Below, in pieces: positions 10,536 to 22,329 of a DNA stretch of 64,000 nucleotides. The stretch comes from Synaphobranchus kaupii (lineage: Eukaryota > Chordata > Actinopteri > Anguilliformes > Synaphobranchidae), in assembly GCA_029718625.1 (NCBI GenBank), contig CM056380.1, positions 112,536,302-112,600,301 on the forward strand, in the 5' to 3' direction. Each line of letters begins with the position of its first letter. The first letter of the stretch is position 1. Made by a program: the position numbers and the translations under genes. Below the pieces are notes generated by a model that saw only the letters and a list, made by a program, of their open reading frames with translations, did not search any database and had not been told where the DNA came from.

Positions 10536-11197
10536 TATACAGATTGGTTTTTAAGTGGCTTTACCCCAAAGAAGCAACACATGGCAGGCCTTTTACTTTC
10601 TGACCTGAACTGTCCACCTGTGCTAATACTGCCCCCAAGTATCTAGTACATATCACACTGTTGGTGGTAATGGCTGCTGGCACTATTAGTGGAACAGTAT
10701 GGATAGTGCAAGGCTTAAAAATTATAATAAAAAAAACAACAAAAAAAAACAACTCTGCATATCCCTGTTACTTATTATTGTGGCAGTAATATACACCTAC
10801 CACGTAGAGCTCCATTCAAGATTTCGTTTGAACGTATTTGCAATTTTAAAAGGCCGTCTTCCGATTTGGCACTGGCATTTAAAATTCTCATGGAGCTTTT
10901 CACCTGCGTCTGAATGACAGAAAAAAAAGACTTTGCAATGAACTATGGGAGCTTGTTACAAAAGGAAAATCAGGAATGGCTGCATACACTGTCCTGCAAG
11001 ATAAAGTCTAACGGATAGAAGCATGGTATTGACACACCGACACGCTTGATCCATGTGGACACATGTATAATAGATTTTGAAGTAGCAAATAATTTTGCCA
11101 AGAGAAAACGCCAAAGTACATTTCTTATTATCAGAAGCAGAATTCCTCTCAGCATTACATGCATCACGCTCTGGTCGTTTGCATTATCATCTGCAGA

Positions 11198-11230
11198 TTA
11201 ATTAATTGTTATTAATTAACAATTAATTAA
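11198..11230. other. AT-rich inverted repeat (homeodomain-like)
   Basis: Two 14-bp arms, TTAATTAATTGTTA and TAACAATTAATTAA, are perfect inverted copies around a 5-bp centre. It carries several overlapping TAATTA cores. Confidence 0.7.
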
Positions 11231-11359
11231 CTTATTTTGGGGTGAATTTCTCCTTTATAAATGACGTCAGGCCAGGCACATTTTTGGGTTTAAAGCATTG
11301 AGCCCGTTCGCAATCATCTCCCTCCATTGCCTTTACATACTGGATGTAAAACATTGAGC

Positions 11360-11660
11360 TCAATAAACGCACATTATATTCTAAAGCCTCTAGAGGGCTA
11401 TTTTACAGGAAATCAAAAACAGAGATTGTGTCTGCTCTAAGCCGCCTGTTGAGTGCTCCTTAAGAGGCCTCTGCATTTTCTGCATGGAGACATCTATATA
11501 ATGACCAGGTTAGCTTATGAAAGTCAGCCTGTAACAGCTCTATCATTTGCTCCAAAACACCCGAACTGCCGCCAAAATTGCCTGAATAAAGTTAGAGCCT
11601 CTATTAAGCATCACCTTTGTGGGGGTTTACGCATTTCACCATAAAATATCAGATATTCAT
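11360..11660. promoter_or_regulatory. Candidate conserved non-coding element
   Basis: High-complexity, repeat-free sequence just right of the inverted repeat. No exon can be supported: the 63-residue open frame (11453-11644) has no recognisable domain. The call rests on appearance only. Confidence 0.22.
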
Positions 11661-12119
11661 ATGAAAATTACTTCAGAGCCAATCAGTTTCCCTTAAACAC
11701 AGTCCAGTTTTCGGTTGTTGCTGGTTGCTATAACGGTTAACGGCTTTTCCCCTGTCACGGTTGCTAAGCATTCCAAACTTATTATGGACATTTTCCAGCA
11801 AAAACAAAGACGCCTCGCTGGAGTTTTCGTTTTCGCGGGCTGAGCCGTCACGCTCGAGGCCTCGCCCGTTTGAACGTCAGCCCGATATTAAACAATCGCT
11901 AAGCAACTGTCACTCCATGGCAAACGATCAACGGCTCCTGACGAACGACCTTGACACACCTAGCGCCGGTGGTTCTTCCCGAACCCCTCCCATCTCAAAA
12001 AGCCGCATTAAGGCCGTACCTCCGCCTCCCCCCCGTACGAGCGCGCGTTTCGTAAACGCCTCAAATTGAGCCGTTAAAGCCGCCGCTGAAGGCTTTGCGA
12101 CAACCCCACTTAGGGGAAT

Positions 12120-12620
12120 CCGTCTAAAATCTCATCTTATCCCCACCAAAGGAGCAGAGAATTCTTACTTTCAATATTAAGGGGGGAAATTAAAGCGTCC
12201 GATTATTTAATTGGAATTAGGCGTGGGGCTGGGGTAGAACAGAAAGGGATTAAGGGCCGCGCCACCTGCGTTGTCTCTCTCTCTCTCCTGGGCCCCATTA
12301 CCGCCCTTATTAGTTTTTACTCAGCAGATTAAAATGTGAGAGGCGCAATCTTTGATCTTTTTACTCGCTGACACAAATCCTTTTAGGCCCCGGCATTCTC
12401 TGCTAAGATAATTAGCGCTAATTAGAGGGTCTGCAGAAGCCCGGGTGCCACGCCCCTCCTCTCCTCTCCTCCGCCAGCGACTCAAAATGTGTGTGGGGCC
12501 CTCTCGTTCAACCCCCCCCCTTTAAGAAGGGCAGGATCCGTAAATCAATCTCTGGCTTTCTCGAGCAGACAATAGGTCTGAATATTCATTAGCCAGCCAT
12601 GGTTGGAAAAGTCTCACCGC
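12120..12620. promoter_or_regulatory. Candidate enhancer-like block with a TCF/LEF site and a TAATTA palindrome
   Basis: The block contains CAATCTTTGATCTTT (two TCF/LEF-like words, about 12346-12361) and the perfect 16-bp palindrome TAATTAGCGCTAATTA (12409-12424). AATATTCATTAG lies near 12580. Such clustering is typical of developmental enhancers, but function and conservation are inferred. Confidence 0.33.
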
Positions 12621-15600
12621 ACCTCATAAGCTCTAACGGGTAAACGTCAATGTCAAATGTTGACGACGTCGATACGCAAGCAACTGCCACTTATAACAGG
12701 TGGTCAGGGAAAGCTTAGCTCGCTAACTCACAAATGTTGAGCACCTGAAATGAACACACCGCACCAGGTCAAACGAGGACAAAGTGACGGTGCTTGACAA
12801 GTCTTGGCTTTTGGGGGTCAAGGGTCACACACCTCTCAGCCCTAAGGTAGTGGCGTGACGAGGAAATATAAAGTAAAGGAAGGAGGCAGCTTTATTAATT
12901 CCAGTTTATAACGATCAAGGACACACGAACATAAGCACACAGGAATATGTAATTAAAGATGTAATCACACAGGCCACATTCCGTGTGTTTGCTTGACATG
13001 ATGATACATAGAGTAGAGCAACATTTTAACTGATACACTGGCTGATCTGAATTGACTGGGGTTAGGTTAGCTCAGTAATGCTTTGCACCTGCAAACATGT
13101 ACGAAACTGACCAGTAGCGGCCTTTTCACAGTCGGTTATTAAATGGGCCTGTCACGGTCAGGATTGGATAAAAAACAGTGAAAAGCACATTCTTCTTTAA
13201 CAAGTTCCCCCAAACATGTTAATAATTCAATAATAAAAATGTAATGTAAGCAGACATGTGAATCTGTGGAAGCATTACCAAACTATTAAAAAATCTGTAC
13301 CTTAACTGGAACCTCTGAGTAGTTGTGCGCATTTGTAAAAACTGTTTATTTTGATCATGGAAAATTAACGCAGAGTTAAGATGCAACCTATGGTCAGGCC
13401 AATGTGGACTAAAAACACACTTTACTGTGGAAATCTGTGAAGAGAAAGCTAAGTGAACATATTTCCCCAAGAAGTGCTTTAGCGAAGGCTGAACAAGCCC
13501 GGATTGGACCCGTGCCAGTCAGAACGAAAGCGAAGGCCCTTTCACTTTCAAATGGTCCTGAAGAACGACCAGGTTATACCTGTAACTACAGACAAAGGAG
13601 ACACACTAAGGTATTTCGTAACGGTCTGTGACAATGCAAACGTCCTCCCAGGGCCGGCTGCCTGAAAAGAGGCTAGTGAAAGCTGAAATGTAGGCTACTC
13701 CTTTCATGCAGTGTACACAGTATACGATTACCCTTTTTCAGTTCGTCCTCACAGGCTAAAATTCAATAAGGAGGCTCCCCATCTGAACCTACGGAAGACG
13801 GCCTCAACTGTGGATTGACATGAGTTTCGATGAGGAATATGACAGCTAATCTAAGAAGCTTTAACTTTGAACAGAGGCTACATTGGGGGGGGGGGGGGGG
13901 AGGTTATGGGTTGTTTTAAGAGCCGGTGTTCCATTAACTTGAAAAAGAAAGAAAAAAAGCAGGCTCATTAGACGAGGCATGTCTCGTCACATCCTTCAGC
14001 GGTCGTACGGCTCCGAATCGCTGTCATCACCATTAGCCGTCGTTTCCCAACTGGCCTCAGCGCTTATGAAGTGTTCTTCGGAGTGTAATGATCTAAATCT
14101 CTCCAAAGATCATCTGTTCAAAGGCTTTCTGGGCCCTACCTCCCATGTAGCCGGCTGACATGTCAAGCAAGCATTAAACAGCTGCCTGTCAATCTTTCTT
14201 TTTTTTTTTATGTTGAAAAAAATAATAATAAAGAAGCTATTGTTTGCCTGTGCTTCAGATAGCAGTGGGCAGATCTTTAGCAAATACCGTATGCACAACA
14301 TAATGCTGGGGACACTAACCACGGTAAATATAAGTCATGTCCAACAAGCGCACACTGGCCTCTACGCTTTCATTTAACAGTGAGAAAAGCAAAAGTAGGC
14401 TAACAGGTTAGCATGAGAGAATGATAAAGGACAAGTCTGTTGGATTTCACAAGCTTGTTTGATTTGGCTGATCCGTATAAACGTCAGGGAGCCCGTTCTG
14501 TCTTCCTGTTCCACTGTCTCTACCCCAAACTACACCAGTACCATTGGGCTCAACAGTCAAGAAATGCTCAAATCCCCCTGCAGTAGTGATCTGAACTAAG
14601 GACCTAACATTTTAAAACTAGCTAAATAATGAAATCTCATTTCAACGCCTCTCTTTCACACCCTGTTACAGTTCTGCTGAGTATAGACACAATTCATAAG
14701 TTTGCTCAAATTATTTTCACATCATTAAAAGTGAAATACGCCGGGGAAAAAGTATTTTGGTCAACCCGGTGCTTCCTGTCAGTGCATCAACCAGAGTATA
14801 ATCTCAGAGAGATGAAAAAAAACACTTTGGATTGACGGTGGACAGTGTTTCGGCAGGCTACTGGCTTGTGTGCTAACCCAGGGTGCACTTGGGTATTCAC
14901 AACCAAACTCTGTGGGAGAGCTAGTGTTTACGGAGGGCGGTTGCGGGAACTCGGGAGTAAGGTCTGAAGACAGCGTTTGTTTTCGGAGGAGTCTGCGCCC
15001 GGGGGGATGTCTCTTCTCCAGAGAAGAAGAGTAGAGGGCAGGGGAAAGGTTTCACTTCGCCTGTCAACCAAGTTGGAAAACCAGCGCAACCCCGTCCATT
15101 CTCTGCTGGAATACAACGGTCTTCATGAAACAAACAAACAAACAAAAAAATGTCTAAAATGTTTAATTAAAAAAAATATTTTTTTGTATTTCAGGATTTT
15201 AATTTGGTTGTTTGTTTAAAAAGTATTCTTTCGAAAACTGAAAACCTGGATATATACGTACTTGAAAGGAACACATAATATTAAACAGTTGTTTGAAAAA
15301 ACCTACAACCCTACAACAAGATGTTGGTATTTCAACAAAACATATTTTTATTTCAACAACCCATGAAGGAACATAAACCTTGCATATTCCATACAGCTTT
15401 CTAAATATTGTATTGGCAAGTTCCTGGTATTGGCAAGTTCCTGCTTTTCAAACTGGAAGGGAGATCGTTTTCTGTTCATTGTGGCTTTTGTCTGTACAAC
15501 ATGGCCAGAGCAAAATATTTATGCTTGAAAATAAATTCCTCAATCCCATTTAGCCCTGGATGCCGTATCTAAGCTGTCTGCTTGTTGGTGTCATTTTGAC

Positions 15601-17511
15601 ATTTTGACATTAAGCTGAATCTTTGACAAACGACAAATGACACAAATCTATACAAAACCGCAAATTCTGTCGTGGGTAAGTTCTAAACAGGTCTGAAATG
15701 GTTAGCTGTAATGGGCTGCTGAGGCAGCTATGTGAATTTATTTTCCGTATTTTTGCTAAATATAGGTTTGCAATGAACATAAGGAATGGATTCAGAGCCT
15801 GAAACAGTATTTACAATGAAAGCCCTAATCCCATCTAATCACACTATGAAATATCAGCCCAGCTGATAATAGTTCCAATCAAACCCTCTGCACAAATAGA
15901 CCCGGTTTCCAGACTGGAAAATGTGTGTTTCAGAACCACAAAATGCCGTAGACACACACAATGAATGCCTTTTTTTCCTTTTTCCACGAGATCCCCCTTT
16001 GTTCTTGCATATTCTGTATATTATTGTGTCCTGTCATTGTATAACCATGTATTTATTAAATGTACAGCACTTTGGTTGACGGTAGTCATTTTAAATGTGC
16101 TTTAGAGTTTGAATGTTTTTCACCATTTTTTTCTCCACAATTTGGAATCCCCAATCACGTTTATCAGTGATCATTTTCGCAACCTCCGGCACTGATTCAG
16201 GGCGAAGGATTTCTCGCTCAACCACGTGTGTCCGACAGCAACAGATATACAGATAACCTTGAAACAAGCCGAACCCGGCCACAAGTACAGCCCGGTTCAC
16301 TCATAAAAACGTCTCCGTGAACCGAGAGTAGGTGTAAACACAGAGGCCGTCGGTCTTTCAAGCTGCGACTTGGGCCGACTGGCGTTGAGAGCAGTACGGT
16401 CATCTAATGACCTCTAATTTGGAAACATGCTGTTAGATTAACACGGTGCTACAGACGTGCCCTTGCCTTGAACAGGACACATTTAAATGCCGTTGGGGAA
16501 AATAGCAGGCATTTTCTAAACGAGGCCTCAGTGGAGAAACAGCTTTATGTGAGTTAAGACTAAAGTGGCCATTACGAACAGGGCCTTTAGCATATGGTTT
16601 AACAGTTAAAGATATCAGTAATCAGTTTATACGGATTATGTTGCTGCATGATTGCCATTAGGTTCTTGGTAAAATTTTTATTGTAGTTTACTTGTTTCTT
16701 TTATTACAAACATACTGATGTCAACTTCAACATAAAATCCTGAGGGAATTAAAAGCCTTTTTGTATACTGTACTGGATGTTATTTCAATCGTTTCTGGCA
16801 GATATTATGTAGTCTTTTGATGATTAAAAAAATTGATTAATAAAAAAAAGATTTAAGTACTAAAAAAAAGAAACTGCTCACCATTGCTGTCCAAAGTGAT
16901 AAGAGAATTAAGAGCTGAAACTAAACTCAAACCCAAGCCAATACCTCCGCATATGCATTACATTATGTTCAAATTATGTTTATAAAACACCAGGAAATCC
17001 CTGAAACTAGCTTTTCCCTCTTTCAAAACATTTTGGCTACTTTTTTTACAAGGATAAAAAACATGAGCAGTGACTATGATTTAATAGCAAATGAATTACC
17101 CACACGCACATCCTCCTGTGACCCGGCAGGAAAAAACCTTTAAAATATTTCTACATCATACAAGTGACTTGGACAACAAAAACATGCTGCAGAAAAATTA
17201 TTTAACAAAATTGTATTTTTAAATTTTTTTTTAAATTGAATGTCCCTTGTAGTGTTGGTTTCAGCATAGTAAAATATGGTTCTTAAAACCAGACTCATGT
17301 CATGTCAAGAATGAATTGCTGGGTCTTAGAAAGATATGACAGGACTGCAAGGAGCGAACTAATAGTAAATAAGTCAGAAAATTGCCATATTTGCTACAAT
17401 AGTTCCATGCCCCCCTGAGGAAGCAGCCCCATTGTCTGAGGGACATGACGTCATCTGTCACACACCCCCCCTCCCTTCCCCAGCCTGGAGGGAGCGCCAC
17501 GATCGTGCCGG

Positions 17512-17542
17512 CGGTGGTGGTGGTGGTGGGGGGGGGGGGGGG
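17512..17542 (+). repeat. (GGT)n and poly-G tract
   Basis: A short GGT repeat runs into about 15 consecutive G. Confidence 0.9.
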
Positions 17543-18304
17543 TTTGGTTTGAGCGCATTCCTCAGGACTCTTAGAACTACAGTAACCCTCCAAACAATTT
17601 ATCCAAACAGGCGGCGGTGCAGAGGGTAGAGGAGAGACATGTGGAAACAGACGAATAAGCAACATCAATTACCTCCGGCCTGACCTCGGAGGCCCAACGA
17701 CGCTCTGCGCCGCATATTTCACACCGAATAGCCGCAGATTGAAGCTGACGCGCCCGGGTGGAAAAAGCCGGGCCTCGCACGGTTCCCCCGCACCATGTTT
17801 CAGGGAGGGGGGTGGGGGGGCGAGGGTGAGGGTGGGGAGGACAACGACCCATGAATGAAAAATCGCGCATAATAGGTCTCGCTTTATTTTAAAGTGAAAC
17901 AAAATGGCTCAATTTGGGCACTTAAGTCTGTGGGAATTGGCCCCCTGTGAGAGGGGGGTAGAACATGCGATGGGGACAGCTGAATCAGGCCTGTGATGAG
18001 CCGGCTGCGTGGGGAACAAAGCCACACGTCCAACACGCTTACCGCCACGCTGGAGAGGTGCGGGGCACCCCCATCCTCCTCCTCCCCCCTCCCCCCCTCC
18101 CCCCCTCCACCCCCCCCGCTTCGCTAAAGGCCAAGTTTGCCTTCGGTTTTTCCTCACGGGGGAAAAAAAAAAAACACAGCTTCCTTTCCCCTTCTGCTCT
18201 GACATACACACCCTGCTCCGCCGCGCGTACAAAAGGCAAAGCAAAACGCATGAACTGCGTTCGGCACAATGCGCCGCAAACCCACACACCAATTACACTC
18301 GGCA

Positions 18305-18545
18305 GACAATGTTGCGTTACATTCACTCATTTAGCAGACGCTGTTATCCAGGCAGACTTACACAGATTACCTGCTTTACCTTAAATCCCTTCATGCAGCT
18401 GGGTACTTTACTCAAGTAATTCAGGTTAAGTACCTTTGCTCAAGTGTACAAAGGCAGTGCCCCACCTGGCAATCAAGCCCACATCCTTTGAGCTACAAGT
18501 CCAGTCCCCTAAACATTATCCTACACTGCTGCCTTAAGTAGCAAG
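18305..18545 (-). repeat. tRNA-derived SINE, minus orientation
   Basis: On the minus strand the order is: GGCAGCAGTGTAGGATAATG head (from about 18535), B-box-like GGGCTTGATTGCC, then TTGAGCAAAGGTACTTAACC, CCCAGCTGCATGAA and the tail GCGTCTGCTAAATGAGTGAA. This is the same family as 34853-35055. It is intact in layout but diverged. Confidence 0.65.
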
Positions 18546-18549
18546 GGAT

Positions 18550-21235
18550 CAACCCTTGCTTGCTAACTCCACCTTTCACACAATGCCACACACGTGATAC
18601 TCACACCACAGGTATTAGGCGTTTTAACACTTTTAATTATTGCCTTGCCTGAGAAAAGACAATAAAAATACCAGTCGAAGGTGGGGAATGACACCAGCTC
18701 ATCACGGTAAGCCAATTGTCTGGTAATTAATCCAAAATAGTCTGCTTCAAATGCAATGTTGGCCAACAACTGGCAAACAGTCAATCTAAAGTGACAGAAA
18801 GGCCTTCACACTCAAGCTTTTCAAGATTGTTACACAGGACCCACCCCTAATTAGTCCCCGAAATATCAGACCAGCCATTACTTCCAGTTTTAGGACAGTG
18901 TGCTGAAAAAGGACATAGAGCCAAGCAAACATCCAGCATTCACTACACAATGCGCTTTTCCACAAAGGATTACACAAATCTAAAATTAACGTAAACATTT
19001 TTTTCCCCCACTGTGGAATTCCCAGTTCTCCTGCCATTCCAGTCGATCTTTGCATTTTTTATCGAGCGTGGTCACTCTCGTTTCCATAGCAACTGCGATG
19101 ACACTCGATGATGCGCGATGGCGGGACGGCACACCAACCAAAGACCAACAGACTGAGACAATGGCCTCTTCACAGTCTAAACAAAGACCAGAAAACACAC
19201 ACAAACACACACAAACACAAAAAACCCAACAACAACGGAGACGCAGAACCACTGAGTCGTCAACTCAAGCTACTTTTGAAGACCGAAAGTCGAACCAGAT
19301 GGGGAATTCCCTCTCATTTATGTGTAGACCTTCTCCAAACATGCATTCCACACTTCAACATTTCTGAGAAAATCAAAAGAGGAGGATATGTAATTTTATG
19401 TTAGGATAAAGTTTCATGAACTTTACAAAGGCAGTGGGACACCCACTCTTATGCAAAACACACCTTTTAATTCTCATGATTTTAAAATGAGCAGGGTGGA
19501 CAGAAGCCAACTGTTGCTATACAGCATGGTAATATTGGGGGCACGCGATGTTTTCCCATCATGCATTGCTCACGAATGTTCCCTCACTAGTCTATTGCGG
19601 TTTTTTACAGCCAACCCCAGCTTGCTTCAAACTGACAGTCCAGGCAGAGTACTCTTCTAGCTAGCGCTTCTGTTAATAACGCTTGATTGGTTTAACCGAA
19701 CTGGACACACCTGCATTCTTTCTTTCAGACAATCTGTTTATCATCACAATCCCATGGATATTTCTCCAAATTCATTAGTTCAACAAAAGCCTACACACTC
19801 TCTTTAAGCAAAGCTTCGGGCTTAAGGTGATAACGTAAATGTAATTTTCCCGTAATTAAATGTTTAAGACAACCTGTAATTTTTGATAAAGAGCTCGTTC
19901 CATTTTTTCCCCCTGTATTCCAAGTTTATTAATGTGAATTTTTAACATGATCACGAGTGACACTAATAATAGTATGAGCCCGGCTCTGCTTTTAAAAGAC
20001 AAATTGCCAAATGGAACAGAGCGTGTCATTATGAAAAATTAAAAAAAAGGTTCCGCATTGTTCCGCGTGGCATTTAACCCCAACACAAGTGCTGGATGTC
20101 ACCGATTTGTTTTATTCAAATGGAAGTGCACAAAGGGGGGGGGAAAAACAATATAAAAACGTCCCTTTTGGTTACCCGGAGCAGTGAACTCTCCCTACAT
20201 CTACAAAGATATGAGCACAAGTCAAATACAATAATGACAGGCCATCAGACCCCTCTCACGTCCAACGTGCAAGCAGAGAAGGAAAAAATGGTATCTGGTT
20301 GACGTGCATTAGAAAGGAGGACTTCAAGGGGAAGATGAGTTTTTTTTTTTACGGCAATTATAGTGTCAGCCCTGCCAGTTCCCTCTGAAATGTGCACATT
20401 TATTTCACCCAATGAGAGGGAAGCATTACAGGAGGCGTAAAATGAGAGGAGTAAATCTCTACAAAGACAAACGGGTGATACACCAGCGCCCAAGCAGATA
20501 GCGGTTTGTGGTACACATTTAACTCATAATTGAATTTAATGCATTTTTTAAAAATAGTTTCCCATCAGAGATTAACATGGTGGAAGAAGGCAACAGTTAA
20601 GGAAACCCCAGAGACGAAAAGGGCGCTTGGTGTTATTTATGGTACAACACACAAGTTTACGACCGTCGTCAGTACAACTGACCACATTTTTTGTTATTTT
20701 GGTTCTGTACTCGAGCACTTTGAGTTTGAAAGGATACTAAGATACAAAGGATCTCTGCATTTGAATGGATCTCTATGGGAATTGGGGGGGTGGGACTAGA
20801 TTTAGTTGTAAATTACACTGGAACAGTATGGAATACATAGTTGGCAAAATGGCTGTAAGTCATCAAGGGTGTGAGGTATCAAACAAGCCTCAAACCATCA
20901 CTCTGCTGCCAGATATGCAATAGATATGGATGGATAACCAAGGGTTTCGTGTCCTGACTTATTTTAAATTAAACTGTCCAATATTTTTTGATGCCCGAAA
21001 ATGGGGGGGGACTATGTACAAAAGGTTCTATAATTTCTAAACGGTTCATCTGATATAGATGAACATACCCTCAAATGAAAGCTGACAGTCTGCACTTCAT
21101 TGTCATTGTATCCTTTCAACCTAGATACAGAACCAAAATAACAAAAAATATGTGACTGTCCAATGAATTATGGTGCTCACTGTAAGTTGTAAATTGTAAA
21201 AGCGCAACAGGAACAAACGACCATTAAGTGCATCT
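18550..21235. other. Unique intronic DNA, no gene
   Basis: An X-box-like site at 19080-19093 and an ACACAAAC-rich stretch at 19195-19222 are the only distinct features. Short open frames such as 19050-19367 have no recognisable domain. Confidence 0.5.
19080..19093 (+). promoter_or_regulatory. RFX-type X-box-like site
   Basis: GTTTCCATAGCAAC matches the X-box consensus for RFX factors at both half-sites. No associated transcription start is known here. Confidence 0.35.
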
Positions 21236-21237
21236 AC

Positions 21238-22087
21238 ACTCACCATTTACCTATATACTAAAGAATATCTAGCACTCGCCATATACCTATATACTAAAGA
21301 ATATAGCACTCGCCATATACCTATATACTAAAGAATATCTAGCACTCGCCATATACCTATATACTAAAGAATATCTAGCACTCGCCATATACCTATATAC
21401 TAAAGAATATCTAGCACTCGACACACACCTATATACTAAAGAATATAGCACTCGCCATATACCTATATACTAAAGAATATCTAGCACTCGCCATATACCT
21501 ATATACTAAAGAATATCTAGCACTCGCCATATACCTATATACTAAAGAATATCTAGCACTCGCCATATACCTATATACTAAAGAATATCTAGCACTCGCC
21601 ATATACCTTTATATACTAAAGAATATCTAGCACTCGCCATATACCTATATACTAAAGAATATCTAGCACTCGCCATATACCTATATACTAAAGAATATAG
21701 CACTCGCCATATACCTATATACTAAAGAATATCTAGCACTCGACACACACCTATATGCTAAAGAATATAGCACTCGCCATATACCTATATACTAAAGAAT
21801 ATCTAGCACTCGCCATATACCTATATACTAAAGAATATCTAGCACTCGCCATATACCTATATACTAAAGAATATCTAGCACTCGCAATATACCTATATAC
21901 TAAAGAATATCTCGCACTTGCCATTTACCAATATGCTAAAGAATATAGCACTCGCCATATACCTATATACTCAAGAATATCTCGCACTCGCCATATACCT
22001 ATATGCTAAAGAATATAGCACTCGCAATATACCTATATACTAAAGAATATCTCACACTCGCCATTTACCTATAAACTGGAGAGCATC
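21238..22087 (+). repeat. 36-bp minisatellite with 33-bp variants, about 24 copies
   Basis: The unit has the words CTATATACTAAAGAATAT, CTAGCACTCG and CCATATAC. Most copies are 36 bp; copies reading AATATAGCACTCG lack TCT and are 33 bp. A marked variant (CTCGACACACACC followed by a 33-bp copy) occurs at 21418 and again 322 bp later, which points to a higher-order duplication. Copies at both edges are more diverged. Confidence 0.92.
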
Positions 22088-22163
22088 TAGAACTGCTTCA
22101 CGCCCTGGGGCTTGGCCTCCGCTACATGACCTGGCAAGCTATTCCACACATTAAGAACTCTAC
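22088..22163 (+). repeat. Interspersed repeat fragment
   Basis: The words CGCCCTGGGGCTTGGCCTCC and ATGACCTGGCAAGCTATTCC resemble the segment at 50295-50430 (ACGCCAGGGCTTGAATACCC, ATAACCTGGCAAGCTGTCCC). These are two diverged copies of one dispersed vertebrate-type repeat. The class is not identified. Confidence 0.4.
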
Positions 22164-22325
22164 GAGCCTTATTTACAAAAACCTTTAGCACACGCAAAAC
22201 CAATAACATGACCAATGATTGGTCATCATGGCATTTGTTTTGCACCAGTCATTGGTTGTGTTATTAGTTTTGCGTGCACTAAAAAGGTTTTGCACATGCT
22301 CAAAGTCTTAGTAAATTAGGCCCTA
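22164..22325. mobile_element. Fold-back (MITE-like) element
   Basis: The arm at 22182-22222 (CCTTTAGCACACGCAAAACC, then AATAACATGACCAATGATTGG) is an imperfect inverted copy of 22245-22287, around a 22-base loop. The outer motif (AGCCTTATTTAC on the left, GTAAATTAGGCCCT on the right) is also inverted. There is no coding sequence. It can form a long hairpin. Confidence 0.6.
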
Positions 22326-22329
22326 TATA

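Larger units (their letters stand above)
10620..18300. other. Mostly unique intronic DNA, no gene
   Basis: No exon is recognised. Small features include an inverted AT-rich repeat at 11198-11230, a G run at 13885-13900, a 17-bp direct duplication (TATTGGCAAGTTCCTG) at 15412-15444, a (GGT)n plus G run at 17512-17542 and C-rich sequence at 18065-18118. Two blocks that look regulatory are listed separately. Open frames at 17.3-18.4 kb are low-complexity (P, G, R) shadows of these tracts. Confidence 0.5.
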
